51,927 nt of DNA from Psychromonas sp. B3M02 (GCF_003318165.1 NZ_QOCB01000104.1:1-51927), one strand, 5' to 3'. Positions 40,252-50,762 are shown, numbered from the stretch's first letter. Numbers and translations: made by a program. The notes: a model not told the origin generated them from the letters alone.

Positions 40252-40319
40252 GACTCTCAATTTTATTGAGAATACATCTTAAATGTATTTTTATTCATCG
40301 ACAGAATTCGGAAATCATT

Positions 40320-41597
40320 GTGGCAAAGAAGATACAAGCTATTCGTGGTATGAATGATACCCTTCCTGAACAAACCCCAGTTTGGCAGAAACTAGAATCC
40401 TTAATTAGACAAACCGTGAGCAGTTACGGTTACTCAGAAATTCGCATGCCAATCGTTGAAAGTACTCATCTTTTCAAACGTTCTATCGGTGAAGTAACTG
40501 ATATCGTTGAAAAAGAGATGTACACCTTTGATGATCGTAATGGTGATAGCTTAACCCTTCGCCCAGAAGGTACAGCATCATGTGTTCGTGCCGGTAATGA
40601 GCATGGTTTGTTATACAACCAAGAACGCAGAATGTGGTACATCGGTCCTATGTTCCGCCATGAACGTCCACAAAAAGGTCGTTACCGTCAGTTCCACCAA
40701 GTGGGTATTGAAACCTTTGGTATGGCAACACCAGATATCGATGCAGAAGTGATTTTATTATCTGCTCGTTTATGGAAAGCATTAGGCATTGAACAGCATG
40801 TAGAGTTACAACTTAACTCATTAGGCAGCAATGAAGAGCGTAATGCCTACAAAGAAAAATTAGTGGAATTCCTGCAAGCGCATGAAGACCAATTAGATGA
40901 AGATAGCAAGCGTCGTATGCTAACTAACCCGTTACGTGTGTTAGACAGCAAAAACGAAGGCGTACAAGCATTATTAGAGAATGCACCGAAACTATCGGAC
41001 TATTTTGGTGACGAAACAGCTGAGCATTTTGCAAAAGTACAAGCCTATCTAGATGCTGCGGGCATCAAGTATGTGATCAACGAGCGCATTGTACGTGGCC
41101 TAGATTACTACAACCGCACGGTATTTGAGTGGGTGACATCAAGTTTAGGGTCACAAGGTACTATTTGTGCTGGTGGTCGTTACGATGGTTTAGTAGAGCA
41201 ACTGGGTGGTAAAGCAACACCGGCTGTTGGTTTTGCAATGGGCCTTGAGCGTATCATCTTAATGTTAGAAACATTAGAGCTTAACGGTGACGTAAAAGGT
41301 GATGTTGATATCTACAGTATTTTAGTGGGTGAAAACACTGACGTTGCTGGTTTTAAAGTAGCAGAGCTAGTACGTGACCACTTACCAGAATTAAAAATGA
41401 TGCATCATTGTGGCGCAGGTAACTTTAAAAAACAGATGAAACGTGCAGATAAAAGCGGTGCGTCAGTAGCATTGATTATCGGTGAAAGTGAATTAGAAGA
41501 TGGCACTGTAACCATCAAAGACTTGCAAGGTAATTCAGAACAACAAACCGTTGCAATTGATAGCTTAGTGCAGGTGTTACCTAGTTACTTTGCGTAA
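40320..41597 (+). CDS. hisS: Histidyl-tRNA synthetase HisS
   Basis: A 425-residue class II aminoacyl-tRNA synthetase. Motif 2 lies in [15 protein letters not shown], the histidine-specific motifs are [12 protein letters not shown] and CAGGRYDGL, and motif 3 is [11 protein letters not shown]-terminal anticodon-binding domain follows. The start is a GTG at 40320 giving [13 protein letters not shown], matching MAK in relatives, with GGAA upstream; a longer reading from 40266 has no support. It begins a probable hisS-yfgM-bamB transcript. Confidence 0.95.
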   Translation: MAKKIQAIRGMNDTLPEQTPVWQKLESLIRQTVSSYGYSEIRMPIVESTHLFKRSIGEVTDIVEKEMYTFDDRNGDSLTLRPEGTASCVRAGNEHGLLYNQERRMWYIGPMFRHERPQKGRYRQFHQVGIETFGMATPDIDAEVILLSARLWKALGIEQHVELQLNSLGSNEERNAYKEKLVEFLQAHEDQLDEDSKRRMLTNPLRVLDSKNEGVQALLENAPKLSDYFGDETAEHFAKVQAYLDAAGIKYVINERIVRGLDYYNRTVFEWVTSSLGSQGTICAGGRYDGLVEQLGGKATPAVGFAMGLERIILMLETLELNGDVKGDVDIYSILVGENTDVAGFKVAELVRDHLPELKMMHHCGAGNFKKQMKRADKSGASVALIIGESELEDGTVTIKDLQGNSEQQTVAIDSLVQVLPSYFA

Positions 41598-41634
41598 ATT
41601 ATTCATCAATAAATAGAATCAGTAAGGAATACAC

Positions 41635-42309
41635 GTGGTTGATATTATCGAAGGTTACGAAACAGAAGAACAGCAAGTTGATGCCATTAAAAAATGGTGG
41701 AATGACAACGGGACTATGCTTATCGTGGGTGCAGTGATCGGCTTAGCGGGTTTATGGGGATGGCGTTACTATGGTGAAAGCGTTACTGCTAGCCAAGAAA
41801 AAGCATCAACTGAATTTGCACAAGTGTCTGCTAAATTTAATGCGCAAGGTGACGCTCAGGATAGCACTGAACTGAAACAGTTTGTGGCGGCTAACGAAGG
41901 TAATAACTACGCAACATTAGGCGCATTATTATTAGCAAAAGAAGCGGTAGATGCAGGTGATTTTGAGCTAGCTAAAACCCAGTTATCTGACCTATTAGCA
42001 AGTAATGAAGTAGAATCATTAACGCCAATCATCGCATTACGTTTAGCACGTGTTAGCGCTGAATTAGGTGAATATGATGATGCGTTAAGCACTTTAAACA
42101 GTGTGGAAGGTGATGCTTTCTTAGTAAAAATAAATCAAGTTAAAGGTGATATCTACCTTAAACAAGGCGATACAGACGCAGCGCGTGATGCTTATCAAGC
42201 GGCTGTTGATGCAAGTGAAGGTCGTATTGACCCTGTATTGCAACTACAACTTAATGATTTAGCTGTGCAACAAAATGCAACTGCACCGAAATTAGATGAC
42301 GCACAATAA
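41635..42309 (+). CDS. yfgM: YfgM family protein, SecYEG-associated
   Basis: A 224-residue bitopic inner-membrane protein with one membrane segment (about 26-44) and a TPR-like periplasmic domain (ALLLAKEAVDAGDFELAK, DIYLKQGDTDAARDAY). In E. coli YfgM forms a supercomplex with PpiD at SecYEG and assists periplasmic chaperones. The start is a GTG at 41635 with AAGGAA upstream. It lies 37 bp after hisS and 14 bp before bamB, as in relatives. Confidence 0.93.
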   Translation: MVDIIEGYETEEQQVDAIKKWWNDNGTMLIVGAVIGLAGLWGWRYYGESVTASQEKASTEFAQVSAKFNAQGDAQDSTELKQFVAANEGNNYATLGALLLAKEAVDAGDFELAKTQLSDLLASNEVESLTPIIALRLARVSAELGEYDDALSTLNSVEGDAFLVKINQVKGDIYLKQGDTDAARDAYQAAVDASEGRIDPVLQLQLNDLAVQQNATAPKLDDAQ

Positions 42310-42323
42310 ACTGAGATAATATC

Positions 42324-43523
42324 ATGATTAAATGGGTCAAAAATGCCACCGTCATTGCTACTAGTGCAGTTGTATTAAGTGGTTGTTCTATCTTTAGTGG
42401 TGACGAAGATGTCGTGGAAATGGCTGAGTTACCAGTCTTTGAAGCAACCTATGAACCACAGATAGCTTGGTCTAGAAGCATTGGTGATGGCGTGGATAAA
42501 TACTATTCACAACTACAACCTGCTGTTGATAATAATGCGGTTTATGTGGCGGCACGAGATGGTGACGTTGCTGCTTTTTCTGCGGAAAAAGGCGAAAAGT
42601 TGTGGTCTATCGATTTAGAAGATCACCAAACTAATGACTTTAATCGTTCAGCGCGTATTTCAGGCGGTATCGGCTTAGGCTATGATACGCTTTACTTAGG
42701 CACTGAAAATGCACAAGTGTTTGCTCTTGATAAACAGAATGGTGACATTAAGTGGGTGAGTGAACTCAATGGTGAAGTGATTGCACAACCTGTTTATGAC
42801 AGTGGTTTAGTTGTGATCCATACTTCACGTGGTGAGCTGGTTGCTTTAGACAGTGAAACAGGCGAGCAACGTTGGTCATTGCCAAATGCACAACCGCGAT
42901 TAACCTTACGTAGTAGTGCTACACCAAGTATTGCACAAGGTGGTATCATCTACGGTCGTGCCGATGGTTATGTATCAGCTGCACTATTAGAAAATGGTCA
43001 ACCACTGTGGCAACTACCTGCGGCGAGAGCTTACGGTGCAACAGAGTTAGACCGTTTAGCCGATGCAGATATGAAACCTGTGATTGTTAATGGTACAGTT
43101 TACGCGCTTGCGTTTAATGGTAATCTAGTGGCTATCGACCTATTAAAAGGTGAGCAGTTATGGGCTAAGCCTTACTCTGGTTACAATGATATTAGTGTGG
43201 CAGGGCGTGATATCTACTTAACCGATTACCGTGGTTATGTTTTTTCAATCAACCGCAGTGATGGCACACAAAATTGGTCGAATAAACAGCTTGCTTACCG
43301 TAACTTAACAGGTGTAACTGTTGCTAATGACTTTATTGTTGTTGGTGATGCAGAAGGTTATTTACATTGGATTGACCGTGAAACAGGTCAATTTGTAGCA
43401 CAACAAGAGTTGGATTCCGATGGGCTATATATTGAGCCAGTGGCAACCTCAACTCATCTTTATTTACAAACACGCAGTGGTGATTTAATTGCCATTGAAA
43501 AACCGATCTTAAATGTAGAATAA
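42324..43523 (+). CDS. bamB: Outer membrane assembly lipoprotein BamB
   Basis: A 399-residue lipoprotein of the BAM complex, with lipobox LSGC (Cys21) and an eight-bladed beta-propeller. Blade repeats are visible as recurring LDxxxGxxxW segments, such as LDKQNGDIKWVSEL and LDSETGEQRWSL. It delivers or positions unfolded outer-membrane proteins on BamA. A short rho-independent terminator (43550-43572) separates it from der. Confidence 0.96.
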   Translation: MIKWVKNATVIATSAVVLSGCSIFSGDEDVVEMAELPVFEATYEPQIAWSRSIGDGVDKYYSQLQPAVDNNAVYVAARDGDVAAFSAEKGEKLWSIDLEDHQTNDFNRSARISGGIGLGYDTLYLGTENAQVFALDKQNGDIKWVSELNGEVIAQPVYDSGLVVIHTSRGELVALDSETGEQRWSLPNAQPRLTLRSSATPSIAQGGIIYGRADGYVSAALLENGQPLWQLPAARAYGATELDRLADADMKPVIVNGTVYALAFNGNLVAIDLLKGEQLWAKPYSGYNDISVAGRDIYLTDYRGYVFSINRSDGTQNWSNKQLAYRNLTGVTVANDFIVVGDAEGYLHWIDRETGQFVAQQELDSDGLYIEPVATSTHLYLQTRSGDLIAIEKPILNVE

Positions 43524-43549
43524 TTTCATCGGTTTTTACGCTATACTGT

Positions 43550-43577
43550 AGCCCCATGCTGTGCATGGGGCTTTTTT
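43550..43577 (+). terminator. Rho-independent terminator after bamB
   Basis: AGCCCCATGC (43550-43559) pairs with GCATGGGGCT (43563-43572), TGT loop, followed by T5 or more. It is only 24 bp before der, so der needs its own promoter or read-through. Confidence 0.88.
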
Positions 43578-43600
43578 AGTTTTATAGGATTTCAAAATAT

Positions 43601-45064
43601 ATGTTACCAGTCATCGCTTTAGTAGGTCGCCCTAATGTAGGTAAATCTACGCTTTTCAATCGTTTAACTCGCACCCGAGATGCGCTAGTTGCCGATTTCC
43701 CTGGCTTAACGCGTGACCGTAAATATGGTCAGGCGAAAGTCGAAGAACTTGAATTTATCGTGATTGATACCGGTGGTATTCAAGGTGATGAAGAGGGAAT
43801 CGATGCATTAATGGCGGAGCAATCATTAATTGCAGTCGAAGAAGCAGATGCGGTTTTATTCTTAGTAGATGCACGTGCTGGTTTAACCGTTGCTGATGAA
43901 GCAATTGCGGCACACCTACGTAAGCAAAACAAAAAAGTCATGGTTGTGGCAAATAAAACCGATGGTATTGATGCTGACTCTATGTGTGGTGAATTCTATG
44001 CATTAGCCTTAGGTGATATTTTCCAAATTGCTGCAGCACACGGTAAAGGTGTGCGTCAGATGATTGATGCGGCACTAGAAGAGTTCCAAGAAGAAAACCC
44101 AGTAACTGATGAAGTTGATGAGTACGAATTCGCATTAGAACATGATGATGAAGACGAAGATAAAATTGCACAAGAGCAAGAGCGTCTTGCAAATTTACCA
44201 ATTAAACTCGCATTAATCGGTCGCCCAAATGTAGGTAAATCAACACTAACTAACCGTATTTTGGGTGAAGAGCGTGTATTAGTTTATGATATGCCAGGCA
44301 CAACACGTGACAGTGTTTATATCCCAATGGAACGTGATGGTCGTGAATATGTACTGATCGATACAGCCGGTGTTCGTAAGCGTAAAAAAGTAAATGAGAC
44401 AGTAGAAAAATTCTCTGTGATCAAAACCCTAAAAGCCATTGAAGACTCAAACGTTGTATTGTTAATTATCGATGCACGTGATGGTATTTCAGACCAAGAT
44501 TTGAGTTTACTAGGTTACACATTAAACTCAGGTCGTTCATTAGTCATTGCAGTGAACAAATGGGATGGCATGACAGAGTACGATAAAGAGCGTGTTAAAA
44601 CGGAATTAGATCGTCGTTTAGGCTTCATTGACTTCGCTAAAATTCACTTTATTTCTGCGTTACATGGAACAGGTGTTGGTCACTTATTCGAGTCAGTAGA
44701 AGAAGCTTACATGTCTTCAACTAAACGTATCTCTACTGCAATGTTAACGCGTATTATGGGTATGGCAACCGACGACCATGAGCCACCAATGGTGGGGGCG
44801 CGTCGTGTTAAATTACGTTACGCACATGCGGGTGGTTATAATCCACCATTGATCGTTATTCACGGTAACCAAGTGAAGAAACTGGCTGATTCATACAAAC
44901 GTTACTTAATGAACTACTTCCGTCGTACATTAGGCATCATGGGCACACCAATTCGTATCGAATTTAGAGAAGGTAGTAACCCGTTTGAAGGCCGTCGTAA
45001 CAAACTAACGCCGCATCAAATGTACAAACGTCAACGTATGATGCGTCATCATAATAAGAAGTAA
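43601..45064 (+). CDS. der: Ribosome assembly GTPase Der (EngA)
   Basis: A 487-residue protein with two tandem GTPase domains and a C-terminal KH-like domain. Both have G1 GRPNVGKST (about 8-16 and about 207-215). G3 motifs are DTGG and DTAG and G4 motifs NKTD and NKWD. An acidic linker rich in Glu and Asp separates the domains. It is essential for 50S maturation. The last residues are basic ([12 protein letters not shown]). Confidence 0.97.
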   Translation: MLPVIALVGRPNVGKSTLFNRLTRTRDALVADFPGLTRDRKYGQAKVEELEFIVIDTGGIQGDEEGIDALMAEQSLIAVEEADAVLFLVDARAGLTVADEAIAAHLRKQNKKVMVVANKTDGIDADSMCGEFYALALGDIFQIAAAHGKGVRQMIDAALEEFQEENPVTDEVDEYEFALEHDDEDEDKIAQEQERLANLPIKLALIGRPNVGKSTLTNRILGEERVLVYDMPGTTRDSVYIPMERDGREYVLIDTAGVRKRKKVNETVEKFSVIKTLKAIEDSNVVLLIIDARDGISDQDLSLLGYTLNSGRSLVIAVNKWDGMTEYDKERVKTELDRRLGFIDFAKIHFISALHGTGVGHLFESVEEAYMSSTKRISTAMLTRIMGMATDDHEPPMVGARRVKLRYAHAGGYNPPLIVIHGNQVKKLADSYKRYLMNYFRRTLGIMGTPIRIEFREGSNPFEGRRNKLTPHQMYKRQRMMRHHNKK

Positions 45065-45068
45065 TGAG

Positions 45069-45293
45069 ATGCAACTGCTTTGTCCTAACTGTCAGTCCGA
45101 ATTAACCCGCAGTGGTGAGTCAAAACGCCACTGTCAAGCATGCCATAGCGACTTTATACTTAATATTGAGTGCAATGAGTGCGGAGAAGCATTACAGCGT
45201 TTAAAAGCCTGTGGTGCGGTTAATTTTTGGTGTGATCATTGTCATGAGTTGAAGAGTAAATCTTCTGCAAATTATAGGCTGGTTGAAGCTTAA
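45069..45293 (+). CDS. yfgJ: Zinc-ribbon protein YfgJ
   Basis: A 74-residue protein with three CxxC pairs: CPNC (5-8), CQAC (22-25) and CNEC (35-38), plus a CDHCH site near the end. The block LKACGAVNFWC is the family signature (DUF1407; LKACGAVDYFC in E. coli). The function is unknown. It follows der by 4 bp, as in E. coli, supporting the assignment. Confidence 0.92.
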   Translation: MQLLCPNCQSELTRSGESKRHCQACHSDFILNIECNECGEALQRLKACGAVNFWCDHCHELKSKSSANYRLVEA

Positions 45294-45325
45294 TAGTCTA
45301 CGTTGAATAAATGACTGTCAGCTAT

Positions 45326-45355
45326 AAAAAAGGAGTGTTAATACACTCCTTTTTT
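45326..45355. terminator. Bidirectional terminator between yfgJ and dolP
   Basis: A 13-bp stem, AAAAAAGGAGTGT (45326-45338) with ACACTCCTTTTTT (45343-45355), TAAT loop. It ends both the rightward der-yfgJ and leftward dolP transcripts. Confidence 0.87.
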
Positions 45356-45398
45356 CGTTTGTTAGGTCTGGTTTTAGTTACTGAGAGGATATTTAGCG

Positions 45399-45980
45399 CT
45401 ATTTAGCTGGGATTATCTCAAATACTCTTACTACCTGTTTTACGCCGTCAATATTACTGGTTATTTCAGTCGCAAAGTCAGACATCTCTTTAGTTACTTG
45501 CCCAATCAAAAATACTTCTGCGTTCTCTGTCACCACTTTAATTTTTAATGGATTTATTTTATCGTGACCGGTTAGTTGGCTTTTCACCTTAGTGGTTAAC
45601 CAAGTGTCCTGTGTTTGTTGCACAATGCTGATCGGTTGATTAACACGTAATTGGTTATATACACCCGCCACACCATCAATATTATTTAATAGGCTTTCAA
45701 TCTGATTACTGTGTTCTTGAGAGTCAATCTGACCAATTAATAACAGGTAACTATTATTCGCCACGATATTAATACGAATCTCTCTACTATAAGCATCTGA
45801 AGCAACAATGGCATCAATAGCAGCTTCCGATAAATCATCATCTTTCACTAACTGTGCAATACTACGTTCATCACTGCTTACTGCCACTGCTGTCCCTGCA
45901 GCCACAATCAAACCACCTGCACAACCTTGTAAAGCCAGTGTAGAAAGTAAAAGTGTAACGATAAAAAATGGTGTTCTCAT
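45399..45980 (-). CDS. dolP: BON-domain outer-membrane lipoprotein DolP (YraP)
   Basis: A 193-residue lipoprotein with lipobox LQGC (Cys20) and two BON domains (about 45-115 and 120-190). In E. coli DolP binds anionic phospholipid at the division site and supports BAM. Blocks RINIVANNSYLLLIGQIDS and ENAEVFLIGQVTKE are the paired BON cores. It is last in lpoA-yraN-diaA-dolP, separated from diaA by 8 bp. Confidence 0.93.
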   Translation of the reverse strand: MRTPFFIVTLLLSTLALQGCAGGLIVAAGTAVAVSSDERSIAQLVKDDDLSEAAIDAIVASDAYSREIRINIVANNSYLLLIGQIDSQEHSNQIESLLNNIDGVAGVYNQLRVNQPISIVQQTQDTWLTTKVKSQLTGHDKINPLKIKVVTENAEVFLIGQVTKEMSDFATEITSNIDGVKQVVRVFEIIPAK

Positions 45981-45988
45981 TGTCTGTC

Positions 45989-46576
45989 CTAGTATTGAGG
46001 GAATAATTGCTGGTCTATTAAATCACTTAAACAATTCACCACCAACATGTGAATCTCTTCGATACGCGCACCTTTATCACTAGGAGCGCGAATTTCAATA
46101 TCATCAGGACCTAATAGGCCGGCGATTTCACCACCATCAACACCTGTCATAGCAATGATCTGGATATTTTTACTTAATGCCGTTTCAACCGCTTTGACCA
46201 TATTGCGGCTATTACCACCGTGACTGATGGTGATCAACACATCACCCGGTTGTGCTAAGGCTGAAATTTGACGCGCATAGATTTGATCAAAGTGACTGTC
46301 GCTGGCAATTGCAGACACTAAAGATGAGTCTGAAGTGATCGCAATTGCTGGCAAAGCAGGGCGGTCTGTTTCATATTTATTTAGTAAATGTGAGGCGAAG
46401 ATTTGCGCTAAACCAGCAGCGCCACCATTACCACAGATAAGCAGTTTGTGGCCGTTGATTAAACAATCTTTTAATAAAACAGCAGCAGCTTCAATCTGCT
46501 CTGGTAAGGCTTCTGCGGCAACGATTTTAGTTTGAATGCTCTCTGCAAAGTGAGCGTGGATTTTTTCATTAACCAT
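45989..46576 (-). CDS. diaA: DnaA initiator-associating protein DiaA (SIS domain)
   Basis: A 195-residue SIS-domain protein related to GmhA phosphoheptose isomerase. It binds DnaA and promotes its assembly at oriC. Blocks LLICGNGGAAGLAQIFASHLLN and VLITISHGGNSRNMVKAV are SIS signatures. Genomic context (yraN, lpoA, dolP) favours DiaA over GmhA. I start it at ATG 46576 (MVNEKI); a longer frame to 46612 would overlap yraN. Confidence 0.9.
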   Translation of the reverse strand: MVNEKIHAHFAESIQTKIVAAEALPEQIEAAAVLLKDCLINGHKLLICGNGGAAGLAQIFASHLLNKYETDRPALPAIAITSDSSLVSAIASDSHFDQIYARQISALAQPGDVLITISHGGNSRNMVKAVETALSKNIQIIAMTGVDGGEIAGLLGPDDIEIRAPSDKGARIEEIHMLVVNCLSDLIDQQLFPQY

Positions 46577-46584
46577 GTGATTTA

Positions 46585-46953
46585 TTACTCTTGAAATGCA
46601 TCTTGTATCCATTGCGGTTGTGTTGCTGACTCGCTAATTGCAATCACATCAAAGCGACAATAGGGCTCTTGATCAAGCTGAGATAAATAGTGCTTAGCGG
46701 TCTTTATTAATTTTCGCTGTTTTTGCGCTGTAATGGAAGCGGTTGCTCCACCAAAATCCTGATTTTTTCGATAACGTACTTCAATAAATACCAATGTTTC
46801 TTGATCTGACATAATCAAATCGATTTCACCAAAGCGACAATAAAAGTTTTGGCAAATTAACTGCAAGCCCTGTTTTTGTAAAAAATCCAGAGCTTGCCGT
46901 TCCGCTTGAACGCCGCGGGTATTACTGGCTTGAAAGAGGCGAGGTAACTTCAA
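46585..46953 (-). CDS. yraN: YraN family endonuclease-like protein (UPF0102)
   Basis: A 122-residue protein of the UPF0102/YraN family with a PD-(D/E)xK-like fold. The putative active site shows FGEIDLIM then LVFIEVRYRK. No function is established. Its start lies within the end of lpoA: the two overlap by 32 bp, so they are translated in different frames over that stretch. Confidence 0.93.
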   Translation of the reverse strand: MKLPRLFQASNTRGVQAERQALDFLQKQGLQLICQNFYCRFGEIDLIMSDQETLVFIEVRYRKNQDFGGATASITAQKQRKLIKTAKHYLSQLDQEPYCRFDVIAISESATQPQWIQDAFQE

Positions 46954-49048
46954 CTAAATTACCATCCTCATAAGTAGCCCAGGTTAACTTGCTCTCAACG
47001 GTATTGTTTGCATCTAAGGTTAATTCACCCACTAGACCAGGGAATTTATAACCTTCAATGACCTGTAACGGTTTTAATTGCTCAATTAAGTTATAGCTAT
47101 CATACCCTAAGGCAAATAAACGTAACGTACTTAAACGCTGTTTTGGCCAGATTGCTTGAATCTTCTCATTCATCTGAGTTTCATCATTAATTAAAAAGTT
47201 CACATCAGAGAAAGTGAGCCCGTTTAACTCTTTATCCTGCGTATTAGTGATATCCGCTGAATGACTGCGCGAACTTGCATAAAGTGGAATGGTCTCAGCA
47301 AAAGGGCTAATAGTGACTGCTAAGAAAGGTTTAATAAAGATTAACTCGCGACGTTTACTAATAATGTAAATGGCATCAATATCACGGCGACTTCTTACTT
47401 CTGCTTCTAGTTTTCTGCCCAACATACCTTGCATCTGGCTAATGCGTTCTTTACTTTGGTCAGTGTGCAATGCACTTGCTAAGAATTTCCCATAATCAGA
47501 ATCTTTAGAGAAGTAGTGGCTTTCAGCAGGGTAGCTTTCAACACTTTCATCAGTAGCTTGTTGTGCTTCCGATAATGACTTCCAACGCGCCTCAAACGCG
47601 GCTGCAGTTCGGCGACCAAAATTAGAATTGGGCGCTATCAGTAAGGGTTTTTTATGCTTGTTTTGGAAGATAACCTCAGCTGCTTGCTCCGCTTCACCCT
47701 CTGGTGATAGTGGGAATGCATAGTGAATTGATGAAGTACGTTGATCAGCAGGAAAGCCGTTCAACGCCAACACAGGAATATCTTTCACTAAAGGTAATAG
47801 TGCTTCTACATTAGGTTTTAATAACGGGCCAATAACAAAACCAATGTGTTGGCTATGTAATTGATCTGCAATCTCTTGCATGGTCATTGTATTAGTATCA
47901 AGGAACAACATATGTGGTGGTGTTGCAATATAGTCGCTGTCAGCTCTTGTACTGATACCTTGTACATCGCCTGCACTGTTCACTAAACTTGTATCATAAC
48001 CAGCAACTTGCTGTTCGCGCTCACGTTTTTTGTTATCAGCCTGATTGTAAAAAGCATAACTAATACCGTATTGGATAGCTTGAGCAGGTTTTTTGAAACG
48101 ACCTGTTAAAGGTAACAATACCGCAATCTTAGTTGGCTGATATGGAGTCGCTTCTGGAATATTTTGTAATTGCGATGGCATGTAATCAATCACAGGGTGA
48201 TCTGGGTACAGTAGTTTCCATGCTTCTACACCACGTAATAATTGGTTAGTACGTAGTTGATAACGATGGTAGATACTTGCTAAAGCATACCAACCTTGTT
48301 CAAACATCTGTTGCTCTGTTAATGGTGTCGCTCCAGTGTTTGTTGATTGTTGTGCATTTATTTGTGCTTCAATGGCTGCTAATTCACTATCAAAGCTGTT
48401 GTTTGTCGTGGCATCTGAAACAGGTGCTGAACTGCTTTGGCGGCTATTAGCAGGTGTATTGTTAAACTGATTCAAGACACTTGGGTCAAGCATATTTAAT
48501 TCAGAAAGCAGTAAATCATTGTATTGTTGTTTTTGCTTAGCCCCGGTTAATAAAGGTGTTAATTGGAACAGGGTATCAACCGCTGCTTGATGCTGCTTAT
48601 TACGCACATGCAATTCTGTTTTTAACTGCAGGTAATGTAGGTTAGCAGGGTCAGAAATCACACTCGCATCAATACGTTTAAGCGATTTCATCGCATCATC
48701 TAGCTGGTTTTGCGCATATTGATTATCGGCTATCAATAATAGAAGATGATTTTTTTGCTGTGCATTGAGTGTTTTATTTTGTAAATATTCAATCACTGAG
48801 TCAGCTAACACATATTTACTTTCTTTGGTTAAGGCTTGTACCGCCGCTAACTGCCATTCAGTATTTTGTGGTTCCTTCACTTCCTCTGCTTTTTGTAGCA
48901 GGTATTCCGCTGTTTCATAGAACTCCGTGAACAGGCCAGGCGCACCTTGTTTATCTTGCCCGACACTTGTACAAGCTGAAACAAGCAAAATGCTTAAAGC
49001 AACAAGATAGAAATGTATAATACGTTTAGATAAATTTGCAGTGGTCAA
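46922..49048 (-). CDS. lpoA: Penicillin-binding protein activator LpoA
   Basis: A 708-residue outer-membrane lipoprotein that activates PBP1A. It has a signal peptide with lipobox LVSAC (Cys26), an N-terminal TPR-like domain (about 30-270) and a C-terminal periplasmic-binding fold that starts about residue 310 with TKIAVLLPLTGRF. The start is best placed at TTG 49048, eight bases after an AAGGA Shine-Dalgarno, giving MTTANLSK. An in-frame TTG at 49069 lies upstream of that site. No ATG is available nearby. Confidence 0.92.
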   Translation of the reverse strand: MTTANLSKRIIHFYLVALSILLVSACTSVGQDKQGAPGLFTEFYETAEYLLQKAEEVKEPQNTEWQLAAVQALTKESKYVLADSVIEYLQNKTLNAQQKNHLLLLIADNQYAQNQLDDAMKSLKRIDASVISDPANLHYLQLKTELHVRNKQHQAAVDTLFQLTPLLTGAKQKQQYNDLLLSELNMLDPSVLNQFNNTPANSRQSSSAPVSDATTNNSFDSELAAIEAQINAQQSTNTGATPLTEQQMFEQGWYALASIYHRYQLRTNQLLRGVEAWKLLYPDHPVIDYMPSQLQNIPEATPYQPTKIAVLLPLTGRFKKPAQAIQYGISYAFYNQADNKKREREQQVAGYDTSLVNSAGDVQGISTRADSDYIATPPHMLFLDTNTMTMQEIADQLHSQHIGFVIGPLLKPNVEALLPLVKDIPVLALNGFPADQRTSSIHYAFPLSPEGEAEQAAEVIFQNKHKKPLLIAPNSNFGRRTAAAFEARWKSLSEAQQATDESVESYPAESHYFSKDSDYGKFLASALHTDQSKERISQMQGMLGRKLEAEVRSRRDIDAIYIISKRRELIFIKPFLAVTISPFAETIPLYASSRSHSADITNTQDKELNGLTFSDVNFLINDETQMNEKIQAIWPKQRLSTLRLFALGYDSYNLIEQLKPLQVIEGYKFPGLVGELTLDANNTVESKLTWATYEDGNLVEVTSPLSSQ

Positions 49049-49166
49049 ATTATTGTCCTTTTTAATCAAACTAATTCAAGATCAGTTTTCAGATAGGTAT
49101 CAAGATGCCTATAGTGTAATATTGCCGACTTAGTTAAACAATCCTTAACACTTATTAGAGTCGAAT

Positions 49167-50027
49167 ATGTCTGAAAATAATCAATTAAATAACGAAGTAA
49201 GCGCAAAGTTGTACATTGTCGCCACTCCTTTGGGCAATATCGGTGATATTACCTATCGTGCCGTTGAAATCTTAAAAAACGTTGATTTAATTGCTGCCGA
49301 AGATACTCGCCACAGTGGTAAACTGCTGAGTTACTACCAAATCAGCAAACCTACTTTCCCATTACACGACCACAATGAACGCCAACGCGGTAGTGTATTG
49401 ATTGAAAAAATAAAAGCAGGTCAATCTGTTGCATTAATTTCTGACGCTGGTACTCCATTAATCAGCGACCCTGGTTATCATTTAGTCAATGAATGCCGAG
49501 AAGCGGGGGTTGATGTTGTACCTGTGCCTGGCGCATGTGCTGCAATTACTGCACTTTCAGCCGCTGGCTTACCTTCTGACCGCTTTTCTTTCGAAGGGTT
49601 CTTACCCGTCAAAGAAAAAGCAAAAACAGAGAAATTAACCGCACTCTCTGAAGAAACGCAAACCATGATTTTTTACGAATCTCCTCGCCGTATGCAGGAT
49701 ACCGTAAAACATATAATAAATATCATGGGAGAAGACCGAAAATTAGTGGTTGCGCGTGAATTAACCAAAATGTTTGAATCTTATTATGTGCTACCCGCCG
49801 GTGAAATGTTGGAGTGGTTAGCATCGGATAGTAACCATTGTCGTGGCGAATTTGTGTTAATGGTCGCAGGCGCGACTAACGATCAAGGGGCGCTGTCAGT
49901 CGAGGCAATTAACACTCTGACATTATTGAAAAAAGAGTTACCGTTAAAAAAAGCAGCCGCTATCACTGCTGAAATTCATCACCTTAAGAAAAATGACTTA
50001 TATAAATGGGGTTTAGAGAACCTCTAA
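49167..50027 (+). CDS. rsmI: 16S rRNA (cytidine1402-2'-O)-methyltransferase RsmI
   Basis: A 286-residue SAM-dependent enzyme of the tetrapyrrole methylase fold. It 2'-O-methylates C1402, the same nucleotide that RsmH (5849-6796) methylates on N4. Blocks are LYIVATPLGNIGDIT, AAEDTRHSGKLL, LISDAGTPLISDPGY and FYESPRRM. It is divergent from lpoA across a 97-118-bp gap that contains a near-palindrome TAGGTATC-AA-GATGCCTA (49094-49111). rnpB follows closely. Confidence 0.97.
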   Translation: MSENNQLNNEVSAKLYIVATPLGNIGDITYRAVEILKNVDLIAAEDTRHSGKLLSYYQISKPTFPLHDHNERQRGSVLIEKIKAGQSVALISDAGTPLISDPGYHLVNECREAGVDVVPVPGACAAITALSAAGLPSDRFSFEGFLPVKEKAKTEKLTALSEETQTMIFYESPRRMQDTVKHIINIMGEDRKLVVARELTKMFESYYVLPAGEMLEWLASDSNHCRGEFVLMVAGATNDQGALSVEAINTLTLLKKELPLKKAAAITAEIHHLKKNDLYKWGLENL

Positions 50028-50030
50028 CCC

Positions 50031-50058
50031 TTGTTATCTGTATAAGTTTCCGTATAAT
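50031..50058 (+). promoter_or_regulatory. rnpB promoter
   Basis: TTGTTA (50031-50036), 16-bp spacer, TATAAT (50053-50058), then a GC-rich discriminator (CCGCCGCG). Transcription would begin near 50065, exactly where the RNase P RNA starts. Confidence 0.8.
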
Positions 50059-50065
50059 CCGCCGC

Positions 50066-50436
<371 letters not shown>

Positions 50437-50442
50437 CCATTC

Positions 50443-50480
50443 AGCCCCTAGTTTATGAAAATAAACTAGGGGCTTTCTCG
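50443..50480 (+). terminator. rnpB terminator
   Basis: A 14-bp perfect stem (50443-50456 with 50461-50474) with a GAAA tetraloop, followed by TTTCTCGTTT. It lies 8 bp after the mature 3' end of the RNase P RNA. Confidence 0.9.
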
Positions 50481-50500
50481 TTTCTGGAGCAGGGTGGAAA

Positions 50501-50528
50501 GGTACAAGGTACAAGGTACAAGGTACAA
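50501..50528. repeat. 7-bp tandem repeat (GGTACAA)4
   Basis: Four perfect GGTACAA copies at 50501-50528, followed by diverged copies (GAGGACAA, AGTACAAGGTAA). It sits right after the rnpB terminator and marks the start of the AT-rich accessory stretch. Such short arrays are prone to copy-number change. Confidence 0.85.
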
Positions 50529-50736
50529 GAGGACAAAGTACAAGGTAATGTTACTGGGCTAGATAAAGAGTTAAGTAATAAACTCACTTTGGTTTGGTGC
50601 TTGAGACGGTTTTTTATACAGAGAAGTCAATATTCCATATTACCGTTATTAATTTGGACTTTTTCCATCCATTCTCATGATGAAGATTTGACAAAATAAC
50701 TTAATTGATTGATTTTATGATTGGTAAAGGTATTGT

Positions 50737-50762
50737 TATGTTAATTTTAGCAAATTAACATA
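50737..50762. repeat. Palindromic hairpin upstream of the last gene
   Basis: An 11-bp perfect inverted repeat, TATGTTAATTT (50737-50747) and AAATTAACATA (50752-50762), with loop TAGC. A second small repeat, ATTTCC-ACC-GGAAAT, spans 50769-50783. ATTCCATAT (50632-50640) is complemented by ATATGGAAT (50782-50790). Together these occupy most of the 354-bp non-coding stretch 50475-50828, which has no ORF. They could be operator, attachment or terminator structures; the sequence does not decide. Confidence 0.55.
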
